Assembly: GCA_044353855.1 (NCBI GenBank)
Contig: JBILBF010000002.1
Coordinates: forward strand, 496,001 to 560,000
Source: UKL13-3 sp044353855
GTDB taxonomy: Bacteria; Bacteroidota; Bacteroidia; UKL13-3
Length of the DNA stretch: 64,000 nt
Direction of reading: 5' to 3'
This document shows, in pieces, positions 26,377 to 35,639 of this stretch. The notes under the pieces were generated by a model, which saw nothing but the letters and a program-made list of their open reading frames with translations, ran no database searches and was not told where the DNA came from. The position numbers and the translations under genes were made by a program. Position 1 is the first letter of the stretch; each line of letters opens with the position of its first letter.

Positions 26377-26675
26377 ATTGGACTAGAAGCGCACTAGAAG
26401 ATGTAAATAATATTGCATAATTTATTGCAAAAGATTCTGAACACTACGCAGCTCTTACAGTTGAATTATTCTTTGATAGAATCATCATTCTTGAAAAGAA
26501 TATTAATGCAGGTAAATTAGTTACTGAATTAAACAATCCATTTATCAGAGAACTTATTGTGGGTAACTTCCGGATTATATATAGAGTTGTTAATGATCAA
26601 CAAATTGATATTATCACAGTTCATCATGTCAGCAGATTGGTATTGAGTAATACTTCACTAAGCCCATATTTATAA
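26364..26675 (+). pseudogene. ParE/RelE-like toxin gene with one in-frame stop
   Basis: Starting at ATG 26364, the frame reads MAQINWTRSALEDVNNIA, then TAA at 26418-26420, then FIAKDSEHYAALTVELFFD and onwards to ELIVGNFRIIYRVV and ITVHHVSRLV, ending at TAA 26673-26675. The full 103-codon frame has the length and motifs of a ParE/RelE toxin (W-T-x-x-A-x-x-D near the start, R-x-x-x-V-G-N-F-R-I-I-Y-R near the end). Only the single stop at codon 19 interrupts it. GAA or CAA to TAA is one substitution. It is either a recently inactivated toxin or a base-call error. Confidence 0.8.
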
Positions 26676-26700
26676 AAAGTCAATTTAATTGCATCAAATA

Positions 26701-26814
26701 ATGAAAATCATTTTCAAACAAATCCTAAACATCCTTTTTGTAGTTGGAACTATTGTAGGAAGTATGATTCTATTATACATAGCTATGCTTGCATTTCAAT
26801 ACGTTACCAATTAA
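26701..26814 (+). CDS. Possible small single-span membrane protein
   Basis: An ATG-initiated 37-codon frame encodes a basic N-terminus (MKIIFKQ), a hydrophobic stretch (ILNILFVVGTIVGSMILLYI) and a short polar end (FQYVTN). It lies 25 bases after the toxin remnant and 125 bases before the POT gene. Composition suits a single-pass membrane peptide, but no family was recognised and the frame is short. Confidence 0.4.
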   Translation: MKIIFKQILNILFVVGTIVGSMILLYIAMLAFQYVTN

Positions 26815-26887
26815 TAACGTTCTCAATAATGCTAAACCACACCCTCAATCAACATAATAAACCCAACCAACTTTATTAACCTATCTA

Positions 26888-26918
26888 TTTGCATAGTTCA
26901 TGTAGAGTTATATATTGC
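26888..26918 (+). promoter_or_regulatory. Weak Bacteroidota-type promoter before the first POT gene
   Basis: TTTG (26888-26891), 19 bases, then TATATTGC (26911-26918), an imperfect TAnnTTTG. It sits 21 bases before the ATG at 26940. Confidence 0.35.
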
Positions 26919-26939
26919 ATCACATAAAATTAACAATAC

Positions 26940-28466
26940 ATGAGTCAATCAACAGGACATCCTAAAGGTTTATACTTATTGTTTTTCACCGAAATGTGGG
27001 AACGATTTAGTTATTATGGCATGCGTGCCATTTTTATGCTTTATATGATTAAAGCATTATTATTCGATAAAGCATTTGCATCCGAAGTATATGGTAGTTA
27101 TACTGGTTTGGTTTATTTAACTCCGCTTATTGGAGGCTATGTAGCCGATAGGTATTGGGGTAACCGTAAATCCATTTTAGTTGGTGGATTATTAATGGCT
27201 CTTGGGCAATTTTGTATGTTTATATCTGCTTCTAGTTATAATAATGTTGCTTTTGCTCAACCTATGTTATTTTTGGGCTTAGGATTACTCATTTTTGGAA
27301 ACGGTTTTTTTAAACCGAATATTTCTACCATGGTTGGTCAGTTATATCCCGAAGGAGATAAGCGCGTAGATTCTGCCTTTACCATTTTTTACATGGGTAT
27401 AAATTTAGGGGCATTTTTTGCCCCATTGGTTTGTGGAGGATTTGGAGATACTGGAAACGCAGGTGATTTTAAATGGGGTTTTTTAGCAGCTTGTATTGGA
27501 ATGATTGTGAGTATGATTTCGTTTGAGTTGCTTAAAAATAAATTTATTGTAACCCCTAACGGTGATGGAATTGGACTTGTACCTGCAAAAAAAGTATTAG
27601 CTGAAAATGAAGCTAAAGCTCCTAAAATGCCATTATCACAAATGTTGATTTGGGCAGGTACTTCTATAGGACTGTTTATTCTTTTTTACAATATTCTTGA
27701 TTTAGGATTAATTGGCTCTGCCATTTTTTCCATCACAATCATTGGCCCAGCTGCAATTATTACGGATAAATCCTTATCTGCAATTGAAAAACAACGTATT
27801 TGGGTGATTTACATATTAGCCTTTTTTGTTATTTTCTTTTGGGCTGCATTTGAGCAAGCAGGAGCTTCGCTTACCTTTTTTGCCGAAGAGCAAACAGATA
27901 GACATCTGTTGGGTACTGAAATACCTGCAAGCTTTTTCCAATCAGTTAATGCCGTGTTAATTGTTATTTTGGCTCCAATATTTGCCTTGATATGGACATT
28001 TTTAGGGAAGAAAAACATGGAACCTTCATCACCCACCAAGCAAGCTTTTGGGTTATTGTTTTTATCTATTGGGTATTTGGTCATTGCTTTTGGTGTTAAA
28101 GGTTTAGACCCTAATGTAAAAGTAAGCATGATGTGGTTGTTCAGCCTTTACTTATTACATACTATTGGTGAGTTGTGTTTATCGCCAATTGGATTAGCCA
28201 TGGTTGTTAAACTTGCACCAGCAAAATTTGCTTCGTTATTAATGGGTGTTTGGTTTTTATCAACGGCAGCTGCCAATAAATTTGCAGGTACATTAAGCGG
28301 TTTATATCCTGACCCAAGTTTGCCTACTCATCCATCATTTGCCGGTTTCGAAATTACTGGACTGTATGAGTTCTTTATGATATTTGTGATTTTATCAGGT
28401 ATTGCTTCGTTAATTTTATTTTTCTTAACTAAAACATTGCAAAAAATGATGCACGGTGTGCATTAA
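26940..28466 (+). CDS. POT/PTR-family proton-coupled peptide transporter
   Basis: This 508-residue protein of about 12-14 spans has the POT signatures FFTEMWERFSYYGMRAIFMLYM in helix 1 (ExxER-like proton-coupling motif), GGYVADRYWGNRKSI after helix 2, and GNGFFKPNIST in helix 4. POT transporters import di- and tripeptides with protons across the inner membrane. Downstream of a dipeptidyl peptidase it could take up the released dipeptides. A terminator separates it from the following paralogue, so each may be expressed on its own. Confidence 0.93.
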   Translation: MSQSTGHPKGLYLLFFTEMWERFSYYGMRAIFMLYMIKALLFDKAFASEVYGSYTGLVYLTPLIGGYVADRYWGNRKSILVGGLLMALGQFCMFISASSYNNVAFAQPMLFLGLGLLIFGNGFFKPNISTMVGQLYPEGDKRVDSAFTIFYMGINLGAFFAPLVCGGFGDTGNAGDFKWGFLAACIGMIVSMISFELLKNKFIVTPNGDGIGLVPAKKVLAENEAKAPKMPLSQMLIWAGTSIGLFILFYNILDLGLIGSAIFSITIIGPAAIITDKSLSAIEKQRIWVIYILAFFVIFFWAAFEQAGASLTFFAEEQTDRHLLGTEIPASFFQSVNAVLIVILAPIFALIWTFLGKKNMEPSSPTKQAFGLLFLSIGYLVIAFGVKGLDPNVKVSMMWLFSLYLLHTIGELCLSPIGLAMVVKLAPAKFASLLMGVWFLSTAAANKFAGTLSGLYPDPSLPTHPSFAGFEITGLYEFFMIFVILSGIASLILFFLTKTLQKMMHGVH

Positions 28467-28487
28467 TTAACTTTTATTAGTAAACCA

Positions 28488-28529
28488 AAACCCCGCAATA
28501 AAACTTACTGTTGCGGGGTTTCTTTTTTT
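28488..28529 (+). terminator. Intrinsic terminator between the two POT genes
   Basis: AAACCCCGCAA (28488-28498) pairs perfectly with TTGCGGGGTTT (28511-28521), followed by CTTTTTTT. The stem is GC-rich in AT-rich surroundings. Confidence 0.9.
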
Positions 28530-28546
28530 AATGCATATTCGAAACC

Positions 28547-30190
28547 ATGACAACAAAAACAAGAAATCATCCTAAAGGACTTCCTTATTTATTTTTTACT
28601 GAAATGTGGGAACGTTTTGGATACTATTTAATGTTGGGCATTTTCTTTTTATACATGACCGATACCAAAGCTGGAGGTTTAGCTTTAGATAAAAAAGAAG
28701 CTTCAGATATTTTTGGAACCTATATAGCCTTGGTTTTTATCACCCCTTTTATTGGCGGTTTATTAGCCGACAGGGTGTTGGGTTATAGAGTTGCTATTTC
28801 TATTGGTGGAGTTATTATGGGACTTGGTTACATGTGCTTGGCCATACCTGGAGAAACTACTTTTTTTATCGCCTTGGGATTAATGATTATTGGCAATGGA
28901 TTTTTTAAGCCCAATATTTCTACCTTATTAGGTAATTTATACAACGAGCCTCAATACAAAGCCAACAAAGATGCCGGTTATAATATTTTTTACATGGGTA
29001 TTAATATTGGAGCCTTTATCTGCAATTTTTTTGCGGCATACTTACGCAATAATTTTGGTTGGGGATATGCCTTTTTTGCAGCGGGTATTGGTATGTTTAT
29101 TGGCATAGCCATCTTTTGGGCAGGAAGCAAACATTACAAACATGTTGACACCATTAAACCAGCCAAACCGGAAGACATGAGTGTAGGCAAAATATTGAGT
29201 ATTGTATTATTACCCGCAATTATTGCAGGCTTTTTAGGGTGGTTTATTCCAGGAAATATTTTTGGAAGTGATAGCACCGATGCCTTTATTTTTGGAGCCA
29301 TTCCGATTGTATTATTTTATGTTTCATTGTATGTAAGATCCAATACTGAAGATAAAAAACCAATTGGTGCCTTGCTAGCTATTATGGGTGTGGTGGTAAT
29401 TTTTTGGGCTATTTTTAAGCAAAATGGAACTGCGCTTACTACTTGGGCAGAAAGTTATACCAATAGAGAATTGCCAGCAGCTATTGTTGCTCCTGCCAAG
29501 GCTTTAGGTATGGTTCAAGAAGTGCCTTATACAAAAGATTCAGTTGTATTGGTTGACCCTCAATTTAGACCCATCAAATCACCAGAAGGGAAAATGCAAA
29601 AAGTGGTGGATTATCCTTTGTATTATAAAAATATTCCAACAGCACAATTACCAGCCGAAGGAGTATCCGTAAGCCTCCTTTCTACAGAATTGTTTCAATC
29701 GGTGAATCCATTTTTTGTAGTGCTTTTGACACCCTTGGTTGTTGGCTTTTTTGTATGGGCTCGCAAACGGAATATAGAACCCAGCACTCCTGGTAAAATT
29801 TTTTGGGGATTAATGATTACCGCACTTTCTACCACCATTATGATTGGAGCGGTAACCGTTGGAATGAATGGCCTAGAAAAAGTTTCGGCATGGTGGCTCA
29901 TAGGAACATATGGCGTTATTACAATAGGGGAACTTTGTTTAAGCCCAATGGGATTATCGCTGGTTTCCAAACTAGCTCCTCCCCGATTGGCTGCTTTGAT
30001 GATGGGTGGTTGGATGTTGAGCACAGCCATTGGCAATAAGCTGAGTGGTGTTTTGGCGAGCTTATGGGATACCTATGAGTTTAAACAATACTTTTTTGTG
30101 GTTAACTGTTTCATCGTATTGATAGCTGCCCTCAGCATTTTTTTAATGCTTAAGTGGTTGCGTAAAATTATTAAAGAACACGGAGGATAA
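28547..30190 (+). CDS. POT/PTR-family peptide transporter, long-loop paralogue
   Basis: The 547-residue paralogue of the preceding gene has the same signatures (FFTEMWERFGYYLMLGIFFLYM, GGLLADRVLGYRVAIS, GNGFFKPNISTLLGN). Relative to its neighbour it carries an extra polar segment of roughly 50 residues (about 325-380, containing YTKDSVVLVDPQFRPIKSPEG) between the membrane-spanning halves, just before TELFQSVNPFF. Such insertions are known in some Bacteroidota POT proteins. It likely imports oligopeptides of a different range from the first copy. Confidence 0.92.
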   Translation: MTTKTRNHPKGLPYLFFTEMWERFGYYLMLGIFFLYMTDTKAGGLALDKKEASDIFGTYIALVFITPFIGGLLADRVLGYRVAISIGGVIMGLGYMCLAIPGETTFFIALGLMIIGNGFFKPNISTLLGNLYNEPQYKANKDAGYNIFYMGINIGAFICNFFAAYLRNNFGWGYAFFAAGIGMFIGIAIFWAGSKHYKHVDTIKPAKPEDMSVGKILSIVLLPAIIAGFLGWFIPGNIFGSDSTDAFIFGAIPIVLFYVSLYVRSNTEDKKPIGALLAIMGVVVIFWAIFKQNGTALTTWAESYTNRELPAAIVAPAKALGMVQEVPYTKDSVVLVDPQFRPIKSPEGKMQKVVDYPLYYKNIPTAQLPAEGVSVSLLSTELFQSVNPFFVVLLTPLVVGFFVWARKRNIEPSTPGKIFWGLMITALSTTIMIGAVTVGMNGLEKVSAWWLIGTYGVITIGELCLSPMGLSLVSKLAPPRLAALMMGGWMLSTAIGNKLSGVLASLWDTYEFKQYFFVVNCFIVLIAALSIFLMLKWLRKIIKEHGG

Positions 30191-30247
30191 CCAAACCCTT
30201 ACCTTTATTTAAAGGGAATAGGTTATACTTGCATAAATTGAAATACT

Positions 30248-31054
30248 GTGCGATATACTTATATTAATATTGGAGTAATGGCATTGCTACTTGCAATCCT
30301 TGGAACTTCTTGTTCATCCTATAAAAATCGAAATATTTTATTTAAAACACAAGATAAAATCAAAACAACAAAGCCTGTTTTGATCATCAACCCTACCTAT
30401 TCCAATATAGCAGTTTACCGACACCGCATTAAAGTTGGAGATAGACTGGTATTACGTTTTTTAAATAATTATGATTTAGGTATTGCGGCCAAAGAAGGTG
30501 CCACGGCAGTTGCCAATGCCGATCTTGCTTTATCAGGAACCAACGCAGGTTATTTGGTAAACTACGATAGTACCTGTATTTTACCCTTGATTGGGCGTAT
30601 TAATTTAATTGGTTTAACACGAATAGAGGCTTCGGTTCGTCTCGAAAAAGAATATAGCAAGTTTGTAGTGAACCCTATTATTGATTTGAATATAGCTAGT
30701 TTGGGTGTAACCATTTTGGGAGAAGTTGCCCGGCCAGGTAAAATTTATGTAGATAAAGATAATACTACCTTAGTTGATGTTATTGCAATGGCTGGTGGTT
30801 TTAAAGATGCTGGAAAGAAAAATGACATCAAAATTATTAGAGGAAAAGAAGTAATTATTGTCGATTTGCGCAAAATAGAATCCCTTCAATCACCCGACAT
30901 CACTATCCATGACAATGATATTGTTTACATTGAACCATACAAAGTAAAAGCTGACACAGAACCATTGGCATCTGTTCTTCCTGTTACTACTATTGTTTTA
31001 GCCGCATTGCAAACAGCTTTATTAGTTACCCAACTTTTCCTTATTTACAAATAA
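30248..31054 (+). CDS. Polysaccharide export outer-membrane lipoprotein (Wza-like)
   Basis: The protein is 268 residues from GTG 30248, which gives a lipoprotein signal (MALLLAILGTSC, cysteine 22). The polysaccharide export domain (YRHRIKVGDRLVLRFLN, STCILPLIGRINLIGLTR) is followed by an SLBB segment (VTILGEVARPGKIYVDKDN) and a C-terminal hydrophobic helix. Wza-type proteins form the outer-membrane exit channel for capsule or exopolysaccharide. It is the first gene of the large plus-strand polysaccharide locus and lies 21 bases before the wzc-like gene. Confidence 0.92.
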   Translation: MRYTYINIGVMALLLAILGTSCSSYKNRNILFKTQDKIKTTKPVLIINPTYSNIAVYRHRIKVGDRLVLRFLNNYDLGIAAKEGATAVANADLALSGTNAGYLVNYDSTCILPLIGRINLIGLTRIEASVRLEKEYSKFVVNPIIDLNIASLGVTILGEVARPGKIYVDKDNTTLVDVIAMAGGFKDAGKKNDIKIIRGKEVIIVDLRKIESLQSPDITIHDNDIVYIEPYKVKADTEPLASVLPVTTIVLAALQTALLVTQLFLIYK

Positions 31055-31075
31055 CAGATTCACGCATAATCAAAC

Positions 31076-33550
31076 ATGTCTAATATTAACTCATTTTCAG
31101 AGAAAGGAACTAACAAAAGCCTTGACATTCAAAAGTTATTGGTTATAATATTGGTAAGATGGAAAGTGATAGCCCTTTCCCTGATTCTTTCATTTACAGT
31201 TGCCTATATTCAATTGAGGTATACCAAACCCCTTTACAAAGCAAATACTAGCCTTAAATTTGAAGATGAAAAAGGAGGACAAGTTTCTGATTTATTCAAA
31301 TATGGTAGGATAAGTGGTAGGATCGAAAACATCATGAAAACGGAAGCCGAGGTGTTAAAATCTCGCACAATGTCGAGTAAAACATTACACTACTTAGGTT
31401 TAAACACTTCAGAATTTATTGAAGGGAATTTTATCACCTCTCGTTTATACCCCAATAAAGCTTTTTCGGTTACTTTTATAAAACTCGACTCTTCTGATAT
31501 AGGTAAATCATTTGGCATTGTCATCAATGAAAACAGAACCTTTAGTTTGTTAGAAGGTAAACAAAACCGAAACAACAACTATGGAGATACTATTTTAATC
31601 AATCAATCCTATCTTGTTATCAATGCCCTTAACAAAGATTATTTGAACTCCATACGTAACAAACCGGTACAAATTATTATTAATAATTTAGAAACATTTG
31701 GTGCGAGCATTGCCAGTGGCTTGGAAGTTGAATTGGAAAAAAACACCAATATCATGAACCTAAGTTACACTTCTGATATTGCCGAATTTGCAACCGATTA
31801 TGTAAATTCTTTAGCGCAGGTTTACATCAAAGAATCTGTTAATTCAAAAACGGAAGCAGCCAAACAAACCATTAGGTATATAGATGATCAATTGGTTGAT
31901 TTAGCCTTACGTGTAGACAATTCTCAAAAAGATTTAGCTGATTTTAAATCCGGAAATAAAGGCATGAATCCTCAGGAATTGGGTAAAGCTGAATTTACCA
32001 AATTGTTGGATTTAGAAACGAATAAGAATATTTTGTTGATGCGCAAAACCCAACTTGCTAGCTTGGAAAAAGAAGTTGTGAGAACCCAAAACAAACCTGT
32101 TGAATTATTGGTGGTTGATGGGGAAGATGCAAAAGCCATTAGTTCATTAATAACAGTACTTAATACCTACATACTTGAACGAATAACATACGCGGGGAAA
32201 TACAATAATGAAAGCCCCATTATGAAAGATAATGGGAAAAAGATTAATGAAATAAAGGCGGGTATTTCAAGAGCAATTAAAGCTGTTAATCTTAACCTTG
32301 ATAATCAATTAAACAAAAACACTCAATTAATTGAAGAACTTAATGTTTCGCTATCAAACCTACCCGAAAAAGAACAAGCCTTATTTAACTTGGAGCGTAC
32401 GTTTAAAATTAATGAAAAGATTTACGGATACCTTCAGGAAAGAAGATTGGAAAGCATGATTGGTATTTCGTCCATTGTATCCAATATCAGTATTATTGAT
32501 GCTGCTTTGTTTAACAATGTTCCTATCTCCCCAAAACCTGATAAAAACTACCTCATAGCATTGCTAATAGGGCTAGGGGTCGGATTTGGATATATTTTTA
32601 TAAGCAGGTTTTTATATAATAAAATACCCGACAAAGAAACCATAGAATCATTAAGTAACGTACCTATTATTGGCGTTATCAAAAAAATTGATGCTGATGA
32701 TAAAGAAGGAGATTATGGCATTTATGTATACAAAAACCCCAAGTCCATATTTGCTGAATCCATCAGAGGTATCAGAACAAATGCTAACTTTATTTTGAAA
32801 GGTGAAAAAAATAAAGTTATCTGTATCACATCCAGCGTAAGCGGTGAAGGAAAAACATTTTGTACCATTAATATTGCAGCATCTGTTACCCAACGAGGAT
32901 TTAAAGTTGTGATTGTGGGGTGTGATTTAAGAAGACCTAAATTAAACGAGTCCTTTCCTGAAATAAACAGCAAAGTAGGCCTCACTAGTTTTTTGGTAAA
33001 ACGCGCATCCCTTGATGATATTATTTTTTCTACTGAACATGAAAACTTGTATGTAATTCCTGCAGGGCCCACTCCACCAAACCCTTCGGAGCTTTTACAA
33101 ACAGAAGAGTTTGATAATTTTATAACTGAACTGAAAACGCGTTTCGATTATGTATTTTTAGATACAGCACCTATTGGTTTAGTTTCTGACTCATTTGCCC
33201 TAATGGCAAAATCAGATCTTAATTTATTTGTGTTACGCGCTCAATATTCAAAAAGAGAGTTTGCCACTACTCCTGACAGAATTATATACGAAAATAATAT
33301 TAAAAACGTATACACTATCCTTAATTCGTATGACCAATCAGCTTTGGTATATAGCAGTTTGTACAAACAAGAATATGGCGATTATATAGGAGGAGGAGGA
33401 TATTATTATGGCGGATACTATGGAAAAGGAAGATATGGTGGGTATAAAAATTACAATGAATCTTACTACACAGGATACTACTCTGATGAAGGTGTAAATA
33501 AGAAAAAGAAAAAATCTATCCTATCATTTTTCACCAAAAGCAAAAAATAA
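31076..33550 (+). CDS. Polysaccharide co-polymerase / tyrosine autokinase (Wzc-like)
   Basis: The 824-residue protein has an N-terminal Wzz domain (membrane helix about 22-45, periplasmic coiled region, second helix about 500-520) fused to a cytoplasmic BY-kinase. Walker A is SSVSGEGKTF near 585-594, Walker A' is VGCDLRRPKL near 612-621, and the segment FLDTAPIGLVSDS follows. The C-terminus (about 765-805) is unusually rich in Tyr and Gly (GGYYYGGYYGKGRYGGY), the expected autophosphorylation cluster. It controls chain length and export with the Wza-like protein. It ends 4 bases before fdtA. Confidence 0.94.
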   Translation: MSNINSFSEKGTNKSLDIQKLLVIILVRWKVIALSLILSFTVAYIQLRYTKPLYKANTSLKFEDEKGGQVSDLFKYGRISGRIENIMKTEAEVLKSRTMSSKTLHYLGLNTSEFIEGNFITSRLYPNKAFSVTFIKLDSSDIGKSFGIVINENRTFSLLEGKQNRNNNYGDTILINQSYLVINALNKDYLNSIRNKPVQIIINNLETFGASIASGLEVELEKNTNIMNLSYTSDIAEFATDYVNSLAQVYIKESVNSKTEAAKQTIRYIDDQLVDLALRVDNSQKDLADFKSGNKGMNPQELGKAEFTKLLDLETNKNILLMRKTQLASLEKEVVRTQNKPVELLVVDGEDAKAISSLITVLNTYILERITYAGKYNNESPIMKDNGKKINEIKAGISRAIKAVNLNLDNQLNKNTQLIEELNVSLSNLPEKEQALFNLERTFKINEKIYGYLQERRLESMIGISSIVSNISIIDAALFNNVPISPKPDKNYLIALLIGLGVGFGYIFISRFLYNKIPDKETIESLSNVPIIGVIKKIDADDKEGDYGIYVYKNPKSIFAESIRGIRTNANFILKGEKNKVICITSSVSGEGKTFCTINIAASVTQRGFKVVIVGCDLRRPKLNESFPEINSKVGLTSFLVKRASLDDIIFSTEHENLYVIPAGPTPPNPSELLQTEEFDNFITELKTRFDYVFLDTAPIGLVSDSFALMAKSDLNLFVLRAQYSKREFATTPDRIIYENNIKNVYTILNSYDQSALVYSSLYKQEYGDYIGGGGYYYGGYYGKGRYGGYKNYNESYYTGYYSDEGVNKKKKKSILSFFTKSKK

Positions 33551-33554
33551 CACC

Positions 33555-33965
33555 ATGGAATACCAAGAACCTCACCTTATTGATTTTGCTAAATTAGGAG
33601 ACCCTACTATTGGTTATATTTCTGTTGGGCAAAATGATCAACTTCCGTTTGAGGTAAAAAGAATTTTTTGGACCTACTATACACCCGAAAGTATTGAAAG
33701 AGGAAGGCATGCACACCATACCACCGAACAATTACTGATTGCAGTAACTGGACGAATTGTAGTAACTACTGAAAAAGCCAATGGAACCATCAACACATTT
33801 GTATTGGACAATCCCAACCAAGCAGTATATGTACCACCCAATGTATGGCATACCATGCAATATTCACACACTGCCATTCAAGTTGTTTTGGCATCAACTT
33901 TATACAACGAAAAAGATTATATCCGCGATTACGAACAGTTTAAAAAAATATGGACCAACCCATAA
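33555..33965 (+). CDS. fdtA: dTDP-4-dehydro-6-deoxyglucose 3,4-ketoisomerase (FdtA/QdtA-like)
   Basis: This 136-residue cupin has the WxcM-like signature RIFWTYYTPESIERGRHAH, the histidine-containing HHTTEQLLIAVTG, and NQAVYVPPNVWHTM. FdtA/QdtA isomerise dTDP-4-keto-6-deoxyglucose to the 3-keto sugar, the step before transamination to dTDP-3-amino-3,6-dideoxyhexoses. Its stop overlaps the start of the acetyltransferase gene (TAATG). Fdt (galacto) and Qdt (gluco) products cannot be told apart by inspection. Confidence 0.85.
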   Translation: MEYQEPHLIDFAKLGDPTIGYISVGQNDQLPFEVKRIFWTYYTPESIERGRHAHHTTEQLLIAVTGRIVVTTEKANGTINTFVLDNPNQAVYVPPNVWHTMQYSHTAIQVVLASTLYNEKDYIRDYEQFKKIWTNP

Positions 33966-34531
33966 TGGAAAATCAACTTCCAACTATTCACCCAGCTGCT
34001 TTAGTTGAAACCGACCAAATTGGTAACAATACCCGTGTGTGGGCATTTGTTCATATTTTAAAAGGTGCAATAATTGGTGAAGGATGTAATATATGCGACC
34101 ATTGTTATATCGAATATGGGGTAACTATTGGCAACAATGTAACGGTAAAATGTGGTATCTATATTTGGGAGGGTGTAACCATAGAGGACGATGTTTTTCT
34201 TGGACCAAACGTAGTGTTCACAAATGATATTTTTCCGCGAAGCAAACAATATGTTCCTATTGCAAAAATCTTAATCCAAAAAGGAGCTTCCATTGGAGCT
34301 AATTCTACTATTTTAGCAGGAACCACTTTGGGTGAATATTGCATGACAGGTATCGGATCTGTAATAACTCGTGATGTGCCAGCACATGCATTGGTATATG
34401 GAAATCCAGCCAGCATCAAAGGATGGGTGGATGAAGAAGGTAACAAACTAAAACCCTATTCGGAATCAGAATGGATTTCGGACAAGGGTATTATTTATGG
34501 TAAAAATGGTACTGGTTTAAAACGAGCATAA
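33965..34531 (+). CDS. fdtC: dTDP-3-amino-3,6-dideoxyhexose N-acetyltransferase (FdtC/QdtC-like)
   Basis: The protein is 188 residues from ATG 33965, which overlaps the fdtA stop (TAATG). ATG 33950 is possible but lies inside fdtA. It is a left-handed beta-helix acetyltransferase with hexapeptide repeats (IGEGCNICDHCYIEYGVTIG, VTIEDDVFLGPNVVF, GASIGANSTILAG). In FdtC/WxcM-type enzymes this fold transfers acetyl from acetyl-CoA to the 3-amino group. Context between the ketoisomerase and the transaminase supports that role. Confidence 0.85.
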   Translation: MENQLPTIHPAALVETDQIGNNTRVWAFVHILKGAIIGEGCNICDHCYIEYGVTIGNNVTVKCGIYIWEGVTIEDDVFLGPNVVFTNDIFPRSKQYVPIAKILIQKGASIGANSTILAGTTLGEYCMTGIGSVITRDVPAHALVYGNPASIKGWVDEEGNKLKPYSESEWISDKGIIYGKNGTGLKRA

Positions 34532-34532
34532 C

Positions 34533-35639
34533 ATGAAAATTCCTTTCCTTTCTTTCGAACATATGAATGCTGAAGTGAAAATAGCAACCCTACAATCTTT
34601 CGAACATTTTTTTGATAAAGGTTGGTATGTTCTTGGCGAACAAGTAAAACAGTTTGAACAAGACTATGCCCTTTTTAACAATACTAATTATAGTGTAGGA
34701 GTAGCCAATGGTTTGGATGCTTTAATTATAGCGCTCAAAACACTCAATATTGGCGAAGGTGATGAAGTTATTGTACCTTCCAATACCTATATAGCTAGTT
34801 GGTTGGCGGTAAGTTATGTGGGTGCTACGCCTGTTCCGGTTGAACCCAGAATAGATACCTATAATATCAATCCCGAATTAATTGAAGCGAAAATAACTCC
34901 ACGCACCAAAGCTATTATGCCCGTGCATTTATATGGTCAGTGTTGCGAAATGGATGCTATTGTGGCAATTGCCAAAAAGCACCATTTATATATAGTTGAA
35001 GACAATGCTCAATCGCAAGGTGCTTTGTATAAAGGCCAAAAAACAGGAAGTTTTGGCGATATTAATGCTACGAGTTTTTACCCTGGAAAAAACTTAGGCG
35101 CATATGGCGATGCGGGTGCCATCACCACAAATGATGAGGCCCTTAAACAACGTGCACAAGTGATTCGCAATTACGGTTCGGAAAAAAAATACTACAACCA
35201 AGAGTTGGGTATTAACTCCCGATTGGATGAAGTGCAAGCTGGTTTTTTAAGCATTAAACTCAAGCATTTGGATAAATGGAATGCAGAACGAAATACCATA
35301 GCACAACACTATGTAAAATCATTACGTAATTTGCAAGATATAGTGCTTCCTACCATTGCACCCGATGCTAGCAGTGTGTTTCATTTGTTTGTTATTCGTA
35401 CAACAAAACGAAATGAATTGCAAGATTTTTTAACTGATAATGGAATTGGTACGTTAATACATTATCCAGTTCCGCCACATTTACAAGAAGCTTACAAAAA
35501 TTTAAACTACAAACAAGGCGATTTTCCGATTGCCGAAGAAATTGCACATACCTGTTTAAGTCTACCCCTTTTTCCGGGAATGACAATAGAACAAATAGAT
35601 ACAGTTTGTAAAACCATCAAACAATTTTTCCATGGCTAA
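34533..35639 (+). CDS. fdtB: DegT/DnrJ/EryC1 sugar 3-aminotransferase (FdtB/QdtB-like)
   Basis: This 368-residue PLP enzyme of the DegT/DnrJ/EryC1/StrS family has NGLDALIIALKTL, VIVPSNTYIASWLAV and EDNAQSQGALYKG. The Schiff-base lysine lies in SFYPGKNLGAYGDAG near residues 181-195. FdtB converts dTDP-3-keto-6-deoxyhexose to the 3-amino sugar with glutamate as amino donor. With fdtA and fdtC it completes a cassette for dTDP-3-acetamido-3,6-dideoxyhexose. Its end overlaps the following glycosyltransferase by 8 bases. Confidence 0.9.
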   Translation: MKIPFLSFEHMNAEVKIATLQSFEHFFDKGWYVLGEQVKQFEQDYALFNNTNYSVGVANGLDALIIALKTLNIGEGDEVIVPSNTYIASWLAVSYVGATPVPVEPRIDTYNINPELIEAKITPRTKAIMPVHLYGQCCEMDAIVAIAKKHHLYIVEDNAQSQGALYKGQKTGSFGDINATSFYPGKNLGAYGDAGAITTNDEALKQRAQVIRNYGSEKKYYNQELGINSRLDEVQAGFLSIKLKHLDKWNAERNTIAQHYVKSLRNLQDIVLPTIAPDASSVFHLFVIRTTKRNELQDFLTDNGIGTLIHYPVPPHLQEAYKNLNYKQGDFPIAEEIAHTCLSLPLFPGMTIEQIDTVCKTIKQFFHG

